The notes beneath the pieces are model-generated. The model did no database searches. It saw only the letters and a list, made by a program, of their open reading frames with translations, and was not told the origin of the DNA. Positions 55,010 through 62,995 of a stretch of DNA of 64,000 nucleotides are shown piece after piece; position 1 is the first letter of the stretch; each line of letters begins with the position of its first letter. A program made the position numbers and the translations under genes. Origin of the DNA: Rhodobacter sp. (GTDB lineage Bacteria > Pseudomonadota > Alphaproteobacteria > Rhodobacterales > Rhodobacteraceae). The stretch covers positions 1 to 64,000 of the forward strand of contig JASJDP010000020.1 in NCBI GenBank assembly GCA_030065095.1, given 5' to 3'.

Positions 55010-55756
55010 TCAGTGTCTCTCGAAGAGGGGCCCATGCCCCGAGAACTGATCGTTGATCCCCATTGCCCTCAGCGCGTGCCAGTAGGTTGCCGCATTGATT
55101 GCGATGAAGGGCTTGCCATATTCCTTCTCCAACTCGACGCAGAGCGCGCACATGGAAAGATTCGTGCCGACCTGCACGAAGGCATCGACATCGTCGCCAT
55201 CCATTTCCGAAACGTGAGCGCGCAGTTCTTCCGGCTGCACCTGGGCGATGGCGACAGGGCTCGGGCATTTCAGGCCCCGGAAACGCACGACGTCGAAGCC
55301 GCAGTCCTGAAAGAACATCGTGACGTTCTTGTCGGATACAGGAAAGTAGGGAGAGATCACAGCAATCCGCTTTGCCCCAGCAAGGTTCAGAGCCGCCTCA
55401 CAAGCGAAAGATCCGGCAGACACGCGACGCCCGCAATGATCGGAAAGCTCCTGCATCCTTTTTTCCGACGCAGCACGACCGTCCCAGAACATCAAAGCCG
55501 ACATCCCCATGATCAGGTAATCGGGCTCGCACGTCATACAGCGATCGACCGCTTCGTAAAGCGTGGCCCCTATCGCTTCGACAAGCGCAACAAACTCGTC
55601 ATCGCTCCGAACCTTCATATTCGGAACGAAGATACGTCCGAAATGGTTGGTTACGCCCGTGACGCGAAAGTCATCCATGTCGGGCTGGACGATGGTGTTG
55701 GTGGAGGGCGCGACGATAGCGAACTTGCTTCGCCATCCGCGTGCGTCTTTCGCCAT
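55010..55756 (-). CDS. Maleate isomerase/AMDase-superfamily protein, no catalytic Cys
   Basis: A 248-residue member of the Asp/Glu racemase superfamily. The N-terminus has RSKFAIVAPSTNTIVQPDM and the middle VISPYFPVSDKNVTMFF. The first Cys position reads LIMGMSALMFWDG and the second VQVGTNLSMCAL; both nucleophiles are missing at the aligned place, although Cys residues lie close by. The family is annotated as maleate cis-trans isomerase-like in related bacteria, but the chemistry of this branch is not settled. The ATG at 55756 has AGGAGGGG upstream. It heads the TAXI-TRAP operon and is divergent from the lyase gene at 55923. Confidence 0.85.
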   Translation of the reverse strand: MAKDARGWRSKFAIVAPSTNTIVQPDMDDFRVTGVTNHFGRIFVPNMKVRSDDEFVALVEAIGATLYEAVDRCMTCEPDYLIMGMSALMFWDGRAASEKRMQELSDHCGRRVSAGSFACEAALNLAGAKRIAVISPYFPVSDKNVTMFFQDCGFDVVRFRGLKCPSPVAIAQVQPEELRAHVSEMDGDDVDAFVQVGTNLSMCALCVELEKEYGKPFIAINAATYWHALRAMGINDQFSGHGPLFERH

Positions 55757-55819
55757 GAAAGCCCCTCCTGCACTGATCGTTAACAGTGTAGATATTCCGA
55801 TTGTCCTTCCGTCAAGGAG

Positions 55820-55831
55820 TTGTCCGGACAA
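55820..55831. promoter_or_regulatory. Palindromic operator candidate, site 1
   Basis: TTGTCCGGACAA is a perfect 12-base palindrome followed by ATTATT, in the divergent region between the isomerase-family gene and the lyase gene. A minus-strand promoter TTGACG, 17 bases, TCTACA lies beside it. A similar site with the shared GGACAAATT occurs at 58774. Confidence 0.55.
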
Positions 55832-55922
55832 ATTATTGCCCCATCATTATTGCGAACGAAGGGTCGGCGGGCGATACAGGGTGCCTTCCGAACCGCCGGA
55901 GGCTGCAGAAGAGGTATCCGAC

Positions 55923-56780
55923 ATGTCAGACCCGAAGCTAAGAGAAATGATCACCGGCGGTCGGTTCATAACGGCGCCCGGCGTGTTCGACATGATCTCG
56001 ACCCTTGTTGCGGACAGGATGGGGTTTCCGGCGCTCTACGTGACGGGATACGGTGTATCCGCCTCGCATCTGGGTCTGCCGGATGCAGGTCTCATGACCT
56101 ACACCGATATGGCGGACCGTGTGCGGCGGATTGCCGAAGCCGCCGAAACACCGGTGATCGCTGACGCCGACACCGGTTACGGCGGCCTTCTGAATGTCCG
56201 GCACGCCGTGCGGGGCTACGAAGCCGCCGGTGTTTCTGCGATCCAGATCGAAGATCAGGAGTTTCCCAAGAAGTGCGGCCATACCCTTGGGCGCCGGGTG
56301 ATTCCGCTGAAGGACATGGTTTCAAAGATCAAAGTCGCGGTCGACAGTCGATCCAGCGCGGATTTCCTGGTGATTGCACGCACGGACAGCCGAACATCGC
56401 TGGGATTGGACGAAGCGCTGCGCCGCGCGGAGGCTTTCAGCGAAGCTGGGGCTGACGTTATCTTCGTCGAGAGCCCGGAAAGCGAGCAGGAGATGCGCGC
56501 GATCAATGCCGCGATAGACAAGCCGACGCTTGCGAACATGGTTTCGGGCGGACGCACACCGATCCTTCCGGCCGAGGAACTCCAGAAACTGGGCTTTGCG
56601 ATCGGCATTCATCCGGCGCTGGGTTTCTTGGCGGTTGGCGCCGCACTGAAATCCGCCTACGGCGTTCTCGCTGAAACAGGCGACGTCAAAGGCGCCGCTC
56701 TTGAGGACTTTGGCGAGTTCAACAAACTGGTCGGCTTTGAAGACGTCTGGGAGTTCGACGCACGCTGGGCCGAAATCTAG
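55923..56780 (+). CDS. Isocitrate lyase/PEP mutase family lyase
   Basis: A 285-residue TIM-barrel lyase paralogous to the one at 41018. It has ITAPGVFDMISTLVADRM, VTGYGVSASHLGLPDAG, the metal site ADADTGYGGLLN, and the catalytic loop EDQEFPKKCGHTLGRRV. The start at 55923 has AGAGG upstream. It is the only gene on its strand between the divergent isomerase and the convergent GntR gene. A 2-hydroxyacid or oxaloacetate-type substrate is expected; cleavage of a substituted malate is inferred from the isomerase and TRAP neighbours. Confidence 0.92.
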   Translation: MSDPKLREMITGGRFITAPGVFDMISTLVADRMGFPALYVTGYGVSASHLGLPDAGLMTYTDMADRVRRIAEAAETPVIADADTGYGGLLNVRHAVRGYEAAGVSAIQIEDQEFPKKCGHTLGRRVIPLKDMVSKIKVAVDSRSSADFLVIARTDSRTSLGLDEALRRAEAFSEAGADVIFVESPESEQEMRAINAAIDKPTLANMVSGGRTPILPAEELQKLGFAIGIHPALGFLAVGAALKSAYGVLAETGDVKGAALEDFGEFNKLVGFEDVWEFDARWAEI

Positions 56781-57523
56781 CCCGCATCCAGGCTGAGGCT
56801 TGCGCGGTGAATGTATCTGTCACCGCCACGATGCCAGTTGAACGAGGCGATGAGAGTCCCCGAGGCGGCCGAGTAGCGGCGCATGATCCTGAGAACGGGA
56901 GCATCGGCGGTGAGCCCCAGCGCCGCTGCGACATGAACGGGGGCGGGTAGCGCCTGCATCTCTTGCTCGACGTTTTCTATCGGCTCGCGGGCCGCGGATG
57001 ACAGCGCCGCGTAGATCGGACCGGAGATGCTTTCCACCTCGCGCGCCAGCTTGGCAAAGCGTCTTGGCACATAGCTTTCGACGACGGCGAGCACTTCGGC
57101 CGCCGAGACGTCCGCCCGGCGCAAGGCGCGGACATAGCACCAGGTCTCACCGGCGGCGCCGCCAATCTGCCGCGCCACACCTTCGCCGAGTTCGACGTCC
57201 GATATCGACTGAACTTCAAGATGAGTATCTTCGGCGTACTGGGTCAGGTCCGAGACCGACCGGTAGCGCTGCACGAACACGCTTGCAGGCGTGGTTCGGA
57301 CGACGCGGCTGCCGGCGCCCTGCACTCGCATGACGATGCCGTCGGACTGCAACCGGCGAAGCGCCTCACGGATCGTGAAGCGGCTGACGGAAAACCTCTG
57401 GCAAAGTTCCGCTTCGCTCGGCAATGTGGCACCGACCGGAAACACGCCAGAGGCAACCTCTCCACGCAGGATCGCCAGGATTTCAGCGTAGCGCGGCGTT
57501 CGCGAGGCAGGTTCGCTACCCAT
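56777..57523 (-). CDS. GntR-family (HutC/UTRA type) transcriptional regulator
   Basis: A 248-residue regulator with a winged helix (YAEILAILRGEVASGVFPVG, LPSEAELCQRFSVSRFTIRE, GIVMRVQGAGSRV) and a UTRA ligand domain (YVRALRRADVSAAEVLAVVE, and VLRIMRRYSAASGTLIASFN). It overlaps the convergent lyase gene by 4 bases and precedes the FAD monooxygenase in coordinates (transcribed the same way, 12 bases after it). It is the likely local regulator of the second island, binding at 55820 and 58774. Confidence 0.93.
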   Translation of the reverse strand: MGSEPASRTPRYAEILAILRGEVASGVFPVGATLPSEAELCQRFSVSRFTIREALRRLQSDGIVMRVQGAGSRVVRTTPASVFVQRYRSVSDLTQYAEDTHLEVQSISDVELGEGVARQIGGAAGETWCYVRALRRADVSAAEVLAVVESYVPRRFAKLAREVESISGPIYAALSSAAREPIENVEQEMQALPAPVHVAAALGLTADAPVLRIMRRYSAASGTLIASFNWHRGGDRYIHRASLSLDAG

Positions 57524-57535
57524 CGAAAACCTCCG

Positions 57536-58741
57536 TCAAGCGACCTTTTCGAGATCTCGCAGCGACTGGATCATCGATGAACGCATGACGTAGGCGAAAT
57601 GCCGGTCCCGGTCCGCCACGGTTGCCCGCAACTCATCGTGATAGGCGCGGCGCTTGTCGGGATCCGATTCCTTCAGGATCGCCCGATTGCGAAGGGCCTG
57701 CGCCTGTACGGTTTCAATCGCAACCTTGCGGCGCTGGCGTTCATATCGACCCATCAGGTCAATGTCCGCGCCCCGCCACACCTGCGCCAGCTTTTCGCTC
57801 AAGTTCACTGCGTCGTGGATCCCGCCGTTCATCCCCATGCCGCCAAGAGGGTTGTTCAGATGCGCCGCATCGCCGGCAAGGAATATCCTCCCGTGCACAT
57901 ATGCATCGGCGACGCGCTCGTGAACCCGGTAAGCCGTCTTGTGGGCGATCTCGTAGGGCGCGCCAGGCAACACCGCCTGCATGTGTGTTTCGATCCGTGC
58001 CGGATCCAGGATCTCTTCGTCCGACAACGTGGGGTCGGTCGGGAACAAGACCCGCCAAAGCGTCGGGGTTCTGAGAAGAACGAACCACTCCTCCGGATCG
58101 GAAATGTAGCAGATGTCGGCCAGACCCTCGATTGCCTCGTGATATGGAAACGGGGTCGACAGCGAGAGAAAGATTTCTGGAATCGTCAGCCCCGGGAAGT
58201 CGACGCCGGTGGATTTTCGCACCGCCGACCGCGCCCCGTCCGCGCCGATCAGGAAAGGCGCCGTGAAGACTTCCGTGCCGCCATCCTCGGAACGCGCTCT
58301 GACCGTGACGCCATCTGCATCCTGCGAGACGGTTTCGACAACGATCTCCGTGATCAACTCGGCGTCCGGGTGCGCGGCAAGCCGGGCGCGCGCGGTTTCC
58401 GTCAGCTTCCATTGTTCGCATTGCAGCCTGTAGGGGTGGTTCGTTTCCGCCGCCAGCAGGCCGAGGTCAAAGGTCGCGACTTCCCCCTCCGTGCGATCCC
58501 GAAACTGCCAGAGCGGGCACTTGATCCCGCGCTCGATCAAGCCATCGGCGATCCCCAGGCGATCCAGGAAATCGATTGTCGGCGGATGGAATGTCGAAGC
58601 GCGAAGATCGATCGCCAGATCAGCCGAAGCCTCGAGCACGGTGACGGGAATCCCCTCCTCAAGCAGAGAGACGGCTGCCACCAAGCCAACCGGGCCAGCA
58701 CCGGCGATCAGAATTCTCTCGTTGGCCTTCGGCATCTTCAA
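57536..58741 (-). CDS. Class A FAD-dependent aromatic monooxygenase
   Basis: A 401-residue flavoprotein monooxygenase. Motifs are the GxGxxG site ILIAGAGPVGLVAAVSLLEE, the DG motif LIGADGARSAVRK, and the GD motif IFLAGDAAHLNNPLGGMGMN. These enzymes hydroxylate activated aromatic or N-heterocyclic rings with NAD(P)H, or open pyridine rings in special cases (nicotinate and vitamin B6 degradation). No separate ring-cleavage dioxygenase is present, so a pyridine-ring type is worth considering. It shares its divergent promoter with the SDR at 58813 and precedes the GntR gene by 12 bases. Confidence 0.92.
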   Translation of the reverse strand: MKMPKANERILIAGAGPVGLVAAVSLLEEGIPVTVLEASADLAIDLRASTFHPPTIDFLDRLGIADGLIERGIKCPLWQFRDRTEGEVATFDLGLLAAETNHPYRLQCEQWKLTETARARLAAHPDAELITEIVVETVSQDADGVTVRARSEDGGTEVFTAPFLIGADGARSAVRKSTGVDFPGLTIPEIFLSLSTPFPYHEAIEGLADICYISDPEEWFVLLRTPTLWRVLFPTDPTLSDEEILDPARIETHMQAVLPGAPYEIAHKTAYRVHERVADAYVHGRIFLAGDAAHLNNPLGGMGMNGGIHDAVNLSEKLAQVWRGADIDLMGRYERQRRKVAIETVQAQALRNRAILKESDPDKRRAYHDELRATVADRDRHFAYVMRSSMIQSLRDLEKVA

Positions 58742-58773
58742 ACCTCCTGCGGCACCTCGTCAAAAGTATAGAT

Positions 58774-58785
58774 TTAACTGGACAA
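58774..58785. promoter_or_regulatory. Operator candidate, site 2
   Basis: TTAACTGGACAA, followed by ATT, matches TTGTCCGGACAA at 55820 in 9 of 12 places and shares GGACAAATT. A minus-strand TATACT box lies directly beside it, so binding here would cover the promoter of the FAD monooxygenase and GntR genes. Confidence 0.5.
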
Positions 58786-58812
58786 ATTGCGAGCGCGCGT
58801 GAGGATGACGGC

Positions 58813-59544
58813 ATGACCGAACATGGCAGGCTCGTTATCCTAGGAGCATCCGGCGGGATCGGCCGTGTGCTGACGGCATGCGCAATCGGCAAAGGGTGGG
58901 AGGTGATCGCGCTGGATCTGCCAGCGACACTCGACGCCTGCCCGCCCCCCGCCGAAGTCGCAAGTGCGGCTGTGGATCTGCACGATCCGATATCGGTGGA
59001 GACCGCGTTTGCCGCGATTGGCAAGATCGACGGTTTCGTCAACTTGGCGGGCTACATGAGCCAGATCCAACCGCTGATCAACACGTCGCTCGACGCGTTC
59101 GACGACGTCGTCGCAGGAAACCTCCGCGGCGCGTTCATCGCCGCAAAGGCGGCGCTGCCGCACCTCGCCAAAAACCGCGGCTCGATCGTCAATGTCGCAT
59201 CCGGACTGGGCGCCCACGCACGCCCCGGCTTCGGTCCGTATTCGGCCGCGAAGGCCGGAATGATCAGTCTGACCAAGACGCTCGCGTTGGAAGCCGCGCC
59301 CGAAATCCGTGTCAACGCAGTCGGCCCGAGTGCGATCGACACCGACTTCCTCAGCGGCGGAGCAGGCCGTGAGCGGCGCGCGAAGGCCCCGATCAACCTG
59401 GACGCCATCGCAGACGCGACACCCTTGAAGCGTATCGCAACCCCCGAGGATGTTGTTGGGCCGATCCTGTTCCTTCTGAGCGAAGAGGCGCGTTTCATGA
59501 CCGGACAAACGCTTTGGGTGAACGGTGGGGCGTTCATGCCATGA
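58813..59544 (+). CDS. Short-chain dehydrogenase/reductase
   Basis: A 243-residue SDR with LVILGASGGIGRVLTACAI, VNLAGYMSQ (in place of the usual NNAG), SIVNVASGLGAHA with the catalytic Ser, and YSAAKAGM with Tyr and Lys. ALDLPAT after strand beta-2 suggests NAD preference. It ends RFMTGQTLWVNGGAFMP. It is the first gene of a two-gene plus-strand unit, overlapping the next SDR by 4 bases, and divergent from the FAD monooxygenase. The reaction is not identified; dehydrogenation of an alcohol or diol intermediate is likely. Confidence 0.93.
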   Translation: MTEHGRLVILGASGGIGRVLTACAIGKGWEVIALDLPATLDACPPPAEVASAAVDLHDPISVETAFAAIGKIDGFVNLAGYMSQIQPLINTSLDAFDDVVAGNLRGAFIAAKAALPHLAKNRGSIVNVASGLGAHARPGFGPYSAAKAGMISLTKTLALEAAPEIRVNAVGPSAIDTDFLSGGAGRERRAKAPINLDAIADATPLKRIATPEDVVGPILFLLSEEARFMTGQTLWVNGGAFMP

Positions 59545-60356
59545 CGGCCCCATCGCTGACGGGGCGGGCCGTTTTCGTCACCGGCGGCTCTCGGGGGCTG
59601 GGAAGAGAGATGGCTCTCGCCCTGGCTGAAGCGGGTGCGAACGTCGCGATTACGGGCTCCCGGCCATCCCGCCCGCTTGATGAAACGCTTGCAGAGTTAA
59701 AGAGCCGGACGGCAGCCTTGGCGTTCGTCGCGGACGCCACCGATGCAGTGGCCATCGGTCACGCCGTCAAGGCCGTCGTCTCCGCCTTTGGCCGACTCGA
59801 CGTGCTGATCAACAACGCCGGTCTCGGAATGAGGGCTATCTCGGAGACGTTCAACACAACGCCTGCCAATTTCTGGGAGGCCGATGTCGACGCCTGGCGG
59901 CGGATCGTCGAGACAAATGTCCATGGCCCGTTCCTCGCCGCGCGCGCGGTCGTTCCTCACATGCTGGCGCGGCGCTTCGGCAAGATCATCAATATCTCCA
60001 CCTCCGACATCACGATGATACGGAATGGGTATTCGCCTTACGGACCGACGAAAGCGTTCCTTGAGGCGGCCAGCCGTGCCTGGGCGGTGGAGCTCGCGGG
60101 CACCGGCGTGGATGTCAATGTCCTTCTGCCTGGCGGAGCGACAGATACCGATCTGTTGCCGCCATCGCCGAACAAACGGGGTGCGGACGGACACCTGTTG
60201 TCGCCGGAAATCATGCGCGCACCGATCTGCTGGCTCGCCTCGGACGCGTCAAACGGTGTTACCGGCGGCCGCTTCATCGCACGACTCTGGCCGGACGATC
60301 ACGATGTTCCAGGGGCAGCACGGGTCGACACCGGCGAAACGCCTTCGATCATGTAG
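59541..60356 (+). CDS. Short-chain dehydrogenase/reductase
   Basis: A 271-residue SDR with RAVFVTGGSRGLGREMALAL, DVLINNAGLGMRAIS, INISTSDITMI with the catalytic Ser and YGPTKAFLEAA with Tyr and Lys. Residues in GSRPSR after beta-2 suggest NADP. The ATG at 59541 overlaps the first SDR stop (ATGA). It has little similarity to the first SDR, so the two act on different steps. Its 3' end overlaps the convergent isochorismatase-family gene by 8 bases. Confidence 0.93.
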   Translation: MTAPSLTGRAVFVTGGSRGLGREMALALAEAGANVAITGSRPSRPLDETLAELKSRTAALAFVADATDAVAIGHAVKAVVSAFGRLDVLINNAGLGMRAISETFNTTPANFWEADVDAWRRIVETNVHGPFLAARAVVPHMLARRFGKIINISTSDITMIRNGYSPYGPTKAFLEAASRAWAVELAGTGVDVNVLLPGGATDTDLLPPSPNKRGADGHLLSPEIMRAPICWLASDASNGVTGGRFIARLWPDDHDVPGAARVDTGETPSIM

Positions 60357-60996
60357 CCCCGACGCTTTCCATGTAGGCGATCGCATCATCCGTCGAGATA
60401 AGGTCCGCATATTTCGCGCTCATGTCGTAGAGGTTGGCCTCGTGGGGGCCGGTCGCGCGATCGCCGCACGCCTCTTCCGCGATGAGCGTGATGAAGCCGG
60501 TGGATATGCTGTCCACGCAGGTCGCACGCACGCATCCAGAGGTCGTCAAACCTCCGATGATCAATGTGTCGATCTTCATGAAGTGCAGCGTTGCGGCAAG
60601 CGACGTGCCGAAAAACGCACTTGGGTATTGCTTCGAGACCAATAGATCCCCCTGTTCGACGGTCAGCCCATCGGCAAGCCGTTGCGTATCCTTGCCTGCG
60701 TCGAAGCACGAGAGGGCCGGCACCTTGGCATAGAAAGCACCGCCGTCGCCGCCGCCCGGCTGGTACTTCACCTCGGTGAAGATGACGGGAACCTTCGACT
60801 TCCGAGCCGAGGCTGCCAACCTGATCGCGTGGTCGCGAGCGACTGCGCATCCTTCTCCACCAAAAAGCGGAGCGTCTTCGTCGAAGTAGGCATGAGCAAA
60901 ATCGACCAACAGCAGGGCGGGACGGTTTCCTCTCGTCTGAGCCGAATGATAACCGGCTCTCGCATAGTTTTTGTCAATCGTTTCCGTCATTTGCAT
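60349..60996 (-). CDS. Isochorismatase-family hydrolase, intact triad
   Basis: A 215-residue cysteine hydrolase. The triad is visible: D32 in LLVDFAHAYFDED, K122 in LVSKQYPSAFFGT, and the nucleophile C155 in LTTSGCVRATCVDS. The KxxPSAFFGT form is shared with N-carbamoylsarcosine amidohydrolase and maleamate amidohydrolase (NicF type), so hydrolysis of an amide of a small acid is likely. A maleate-type product fits the isomerase genes in this island. It is convergent with the second SDR, with an 8-base overlap, and its promoter faces an intergenic region of ~500 bases. Confidence 0.92.
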   Translation of the reverse strand: MQMTETIDKNYARAGYHSAQTRGNRPALLLVDFAHAYFDEDAPLFGGEGCAVARDHAIRLAASARKSKVPVIFTEVKYQPGGGDGGAFYAKVPALSCFDAGKDTQRLADGLTVEQGDLLVSKQYPSAFFGTSLAATLHFMKIDTLIIGGLTTSGCVRATCVDSISTGFITLIAEEACGDRATGPHEANLYDMSAKYADLISTDDAIAYMESVGAT

Positions 60997-61162
60997 CCCG
61001 CCCGTACTTCCACGTCACCGGTTCTGGGCCAGTATCCTCCAATTCTCTTGAATCAAACAAGCGTTCAATTCGGCTTTCGAAAGGGGAAAGCGCAAAGGAA
61101 AACTCATCCGACGGTTCGGCCCGGCACCTCAACCGTTTGCGGAGCGAGACGGTCAAGGCAAT
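60997..61162. other. Intergenic region
   Basis: This short stretch holds the promoter of the isochorismatase-family gene and ends at the RTX relic. No other feature was found. Confidence 0.4.
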
Positions 61163-61402
61163 CTACACCGTGCGCATGAAGAGCCAGTCCTGAACCGACG
61201 CGGGCCAACCTTCGGTGCGATCCTCCGCATCAATGCCTAGCTCGCCAACGCGTGAGATGTTGCGCAGGAACAGACGTACGTCGGCCACCGGGTTGCCAAC
61301 GGTATCGACCTGGACCGACACCGTTCCTTTGGCCGGCACCGTCGCGCACCGCTGGTTGCCCGCGTCCGAGATCCCTCCGGTTCCGATGAAGGAAAGAGGC
61401 GT
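61163..61402 (-). pseudogene. RTX protein C-terminal relic
   Basis: A minus-strand frame of 79 codons, closed by TAG at 61163-61165 and blocked upstream by a TGA at 61403-61405, reads PLSFIGTGGISDAG, then GTVSVQVDTVGNPVADVRLF and LRNISRVGELG. This aligns with the end of the intact RTX protein at 62996 (LSFIGTGAFTG..., GTMSVQVDTDGDTVADFRLY, LRNIDTVDAG). The relic has no start, no RTX repeats and a different tail. It is the remains of a second RTX gene, probably lost by deletion. Its frame overlaps neither flanking gene. Confidence 0.75.
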
Positions 61403-61499
61403 TCAAGGACACTCACCGAAACCGTGCCAATGGACAGGTGTACCGGGGATACCCGCGTTGCTAGGATCGGATCGTGCCATGCAAAGTCCGGAGCATTAC

Positions 61500-62057
61500 A
61501 TGCTGGAACACCTATCACCCCTGGAACGCACTATGGCTGCCGCGGTCGACGACGCCGCCACCGTCACCGAAGACGGCACCCCGCTGGCGTCGGTTCCGTT
61601 TGGTATGCGCAGCCACAAAAGCCGGACGCATGTCGACAATCGCGGCTCGGTTACAGAGATTTTCGATGCCCGATGGGGCTGGCATGACGACCCGATCGTA
61701 TTTGCCTACACCTATACGATCCGCCCCAACTGCGCCAAGGGATGGGGTCTGCACAAAATGCACGAGGATCGCTATTTCCTGCTGCAGGGGCGGATGGAGA
61801 TTGTGTGCTACGATGTCCGGCCCGACAGCCCGACCTGCGGCGCGATCAGCAACGTCGTCCTGAGCGAGGAGAACCCGCAGATCGTCAACATCCCGGCCTA
61901 TGTCTGGCATGCGAACTTGAACATCGGCACCGGTGACGTCAGGGTCGTCAACTTTCCGACGATGCCCTATGACCACGCCAAGCCCGACAAGTGCCGCCTG
62001 CCGCTGGACACGGATCTGATCCCATACGACATACCCAGGCAATACCACGGGTGGTAG
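61500..62057 (+). CDS. RmlC-like cupin (dTDP-4-dehydrorhamnose 3,5-epimerase family)
   Basis: A 185-residue cupin of the dTDP-sugar epimerase family. Visible are TEIFDARWGWHDDPIVFAYT, WGLHKMHEDRYFLLQGRM with His and the beta-strand Glu/Arg, and VNIPAYVWHANLN. The start at 61500 has GGAG 6 bases upstream. Members epimerise deoxysugar nucleotides for glycans. No RmlA, B or D genes are nearby, so it may modify a different sugar. The GT2 gene overlaps the stop, so the two are likely co-translated and act in glycosylation of a surface glycan or of the neighbouring RTX protein. Confidence 0.87.
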   Translation: MLEHLSPLERTMAAAVDDAATVTEDGTPLASVPFGMRSHKSRTHVDNRGSVTEIFDARWGWHDDPIVFAYTYTIRPNCAKGWGLHKMHEDRYFLLQGRMEIVCYDVRPDSPTCGAISNVVLSEENPQIVNIPAYVWHANLNIGTGDVRVVNFPTMPYDHAKPDKCRLPLDTDLIPYDIPRQYHGW

Positions 62058-62059
62058 CC

Positions 62060-62929
62060 GTGGCAGACATAGATGTCTCGGTCCTGGTGCCCACGCACAA
62101 CCGGCTGGAGACGCTTGAGCTGTCCCTGAAATCGATCCTCGCGCAAAAGGGCGTTGCATTCGAGGTCCTGGTCGCAGGCGACGGCTGCCCGCGAGAGGTT
62201 GCCGGCATTGTCGACGCGCTTGGCGACGACCGCATCCGGTTCTTCGACCTGCCCAAGGCGCCCGGCGTGGGCTACGCCAATCGAAACGTCGCACTGAGAG
62301 AGGCGAAGGGATCCTTGATCGCCTACGCCTCGGATGACGATCTGATGACGGCGGACCACCTGGCCAATCTTGCGGCGCATTTCCGGCGCGACCGGGTTCA
62401 GTGGGCGTATTCGCGACCGCTCTACGTGCGGCCCGACGGTTTGATCCTTCCGGTATTCACCAATCTCGAGAACCCTGTGATGCTGCGCCAGTATCTGCGC
62501 GAATTCACCTTGATCTACATGTCGGCGATCATGCACCGCCGAAGCGTGTTCGACGATGTCGGGTTTTGGCCCGAAGACGTTCTCCGGCACGGCGATGTTG
62601 TCTTTTGGCGGCGCATCCTGACGAAATTCGGTCCCGGCGGTGTCGCCTGCGAACGCCGGGCGAGTTCGTTTCACTTCTCGGCCGACTGGCGCGATGACGA
62701 CGACCGCTGGCCGGTCCGGCTGGCGATGCTCAGGGCCTTGGCCATGACCACGGCGCGCTGGCCGGAATGCCTTCGCTTACATGACTCCGGAGACGCCTCG
62801 CAGCAGGCCGAGCTCTGGGCGCGGCTGAGCGAGCGGCCGGAGCGGTCGGTCCGTCAATTGCGGCACGGTATCGATCTGTTGCAGGACCGGCTCGCCTGGA
62901 ATCTGTCGACCATGCCGGCATTTCGATGA
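62060..62929 (+). CDS. Family 2 glycosyltransferase
   Basis: A 289-residue GT2 enzyme of the GT-A fold. The N-terminus is DVSVLVPTHNRLETLELSLK with the nucleotide-sugar loop, then FEVLVAGDGC, GVGYANRNVALREAKG and the metal-binding ASDDDLM (DxD-like). There is no transmembrane segment. It starts at a GTG (62060 or 62051) that overlaps the end of the cupin gene, so the pair is translationally coupled. The sugar and acceptor are unknown. Confidence 0.9.
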   Translation: MADIDVSVLVPTHNRLETLELSLKSILAQKGVAFEVLVAGDGCPREVAGIVDALGDDRIRFFDLPKAPGVGYANRNVALREAKGSLIAYASDDDLMTADHLANLAAHFRRDRVQWAYSRPLYVRPDGLILPVFTNLENPVMLRQYLREFTLIYMSAIMHRRSVFDDVGFWPEDVLRHGDVVFWRRILTKFGPGGVACERRASSFHFSADWRDDDDRWPVRLAMLRALAMTTARWPECLRLHDSGDASQQAELWARLSERPERSVRQLRHGIDLLQDRLAWNLSTMPAFR

Positions 62930-62995
62930 TGCACGGTGTCGCCGGATTTTTCAGGCATTGGTGCAACCCGCCTTGGACGACCGCCCATGCCACCG

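Noticed and set aside
53901-55049. 382-codon plus-strand open frame
   Set aside because: Antisense to the TAXI binding protein, with no recognisable domain.
57599-58771. 390-codon plus-strand open frame
   Set aside because: Antisense to the FAD monooxygenase, which has all its flavin motifs.
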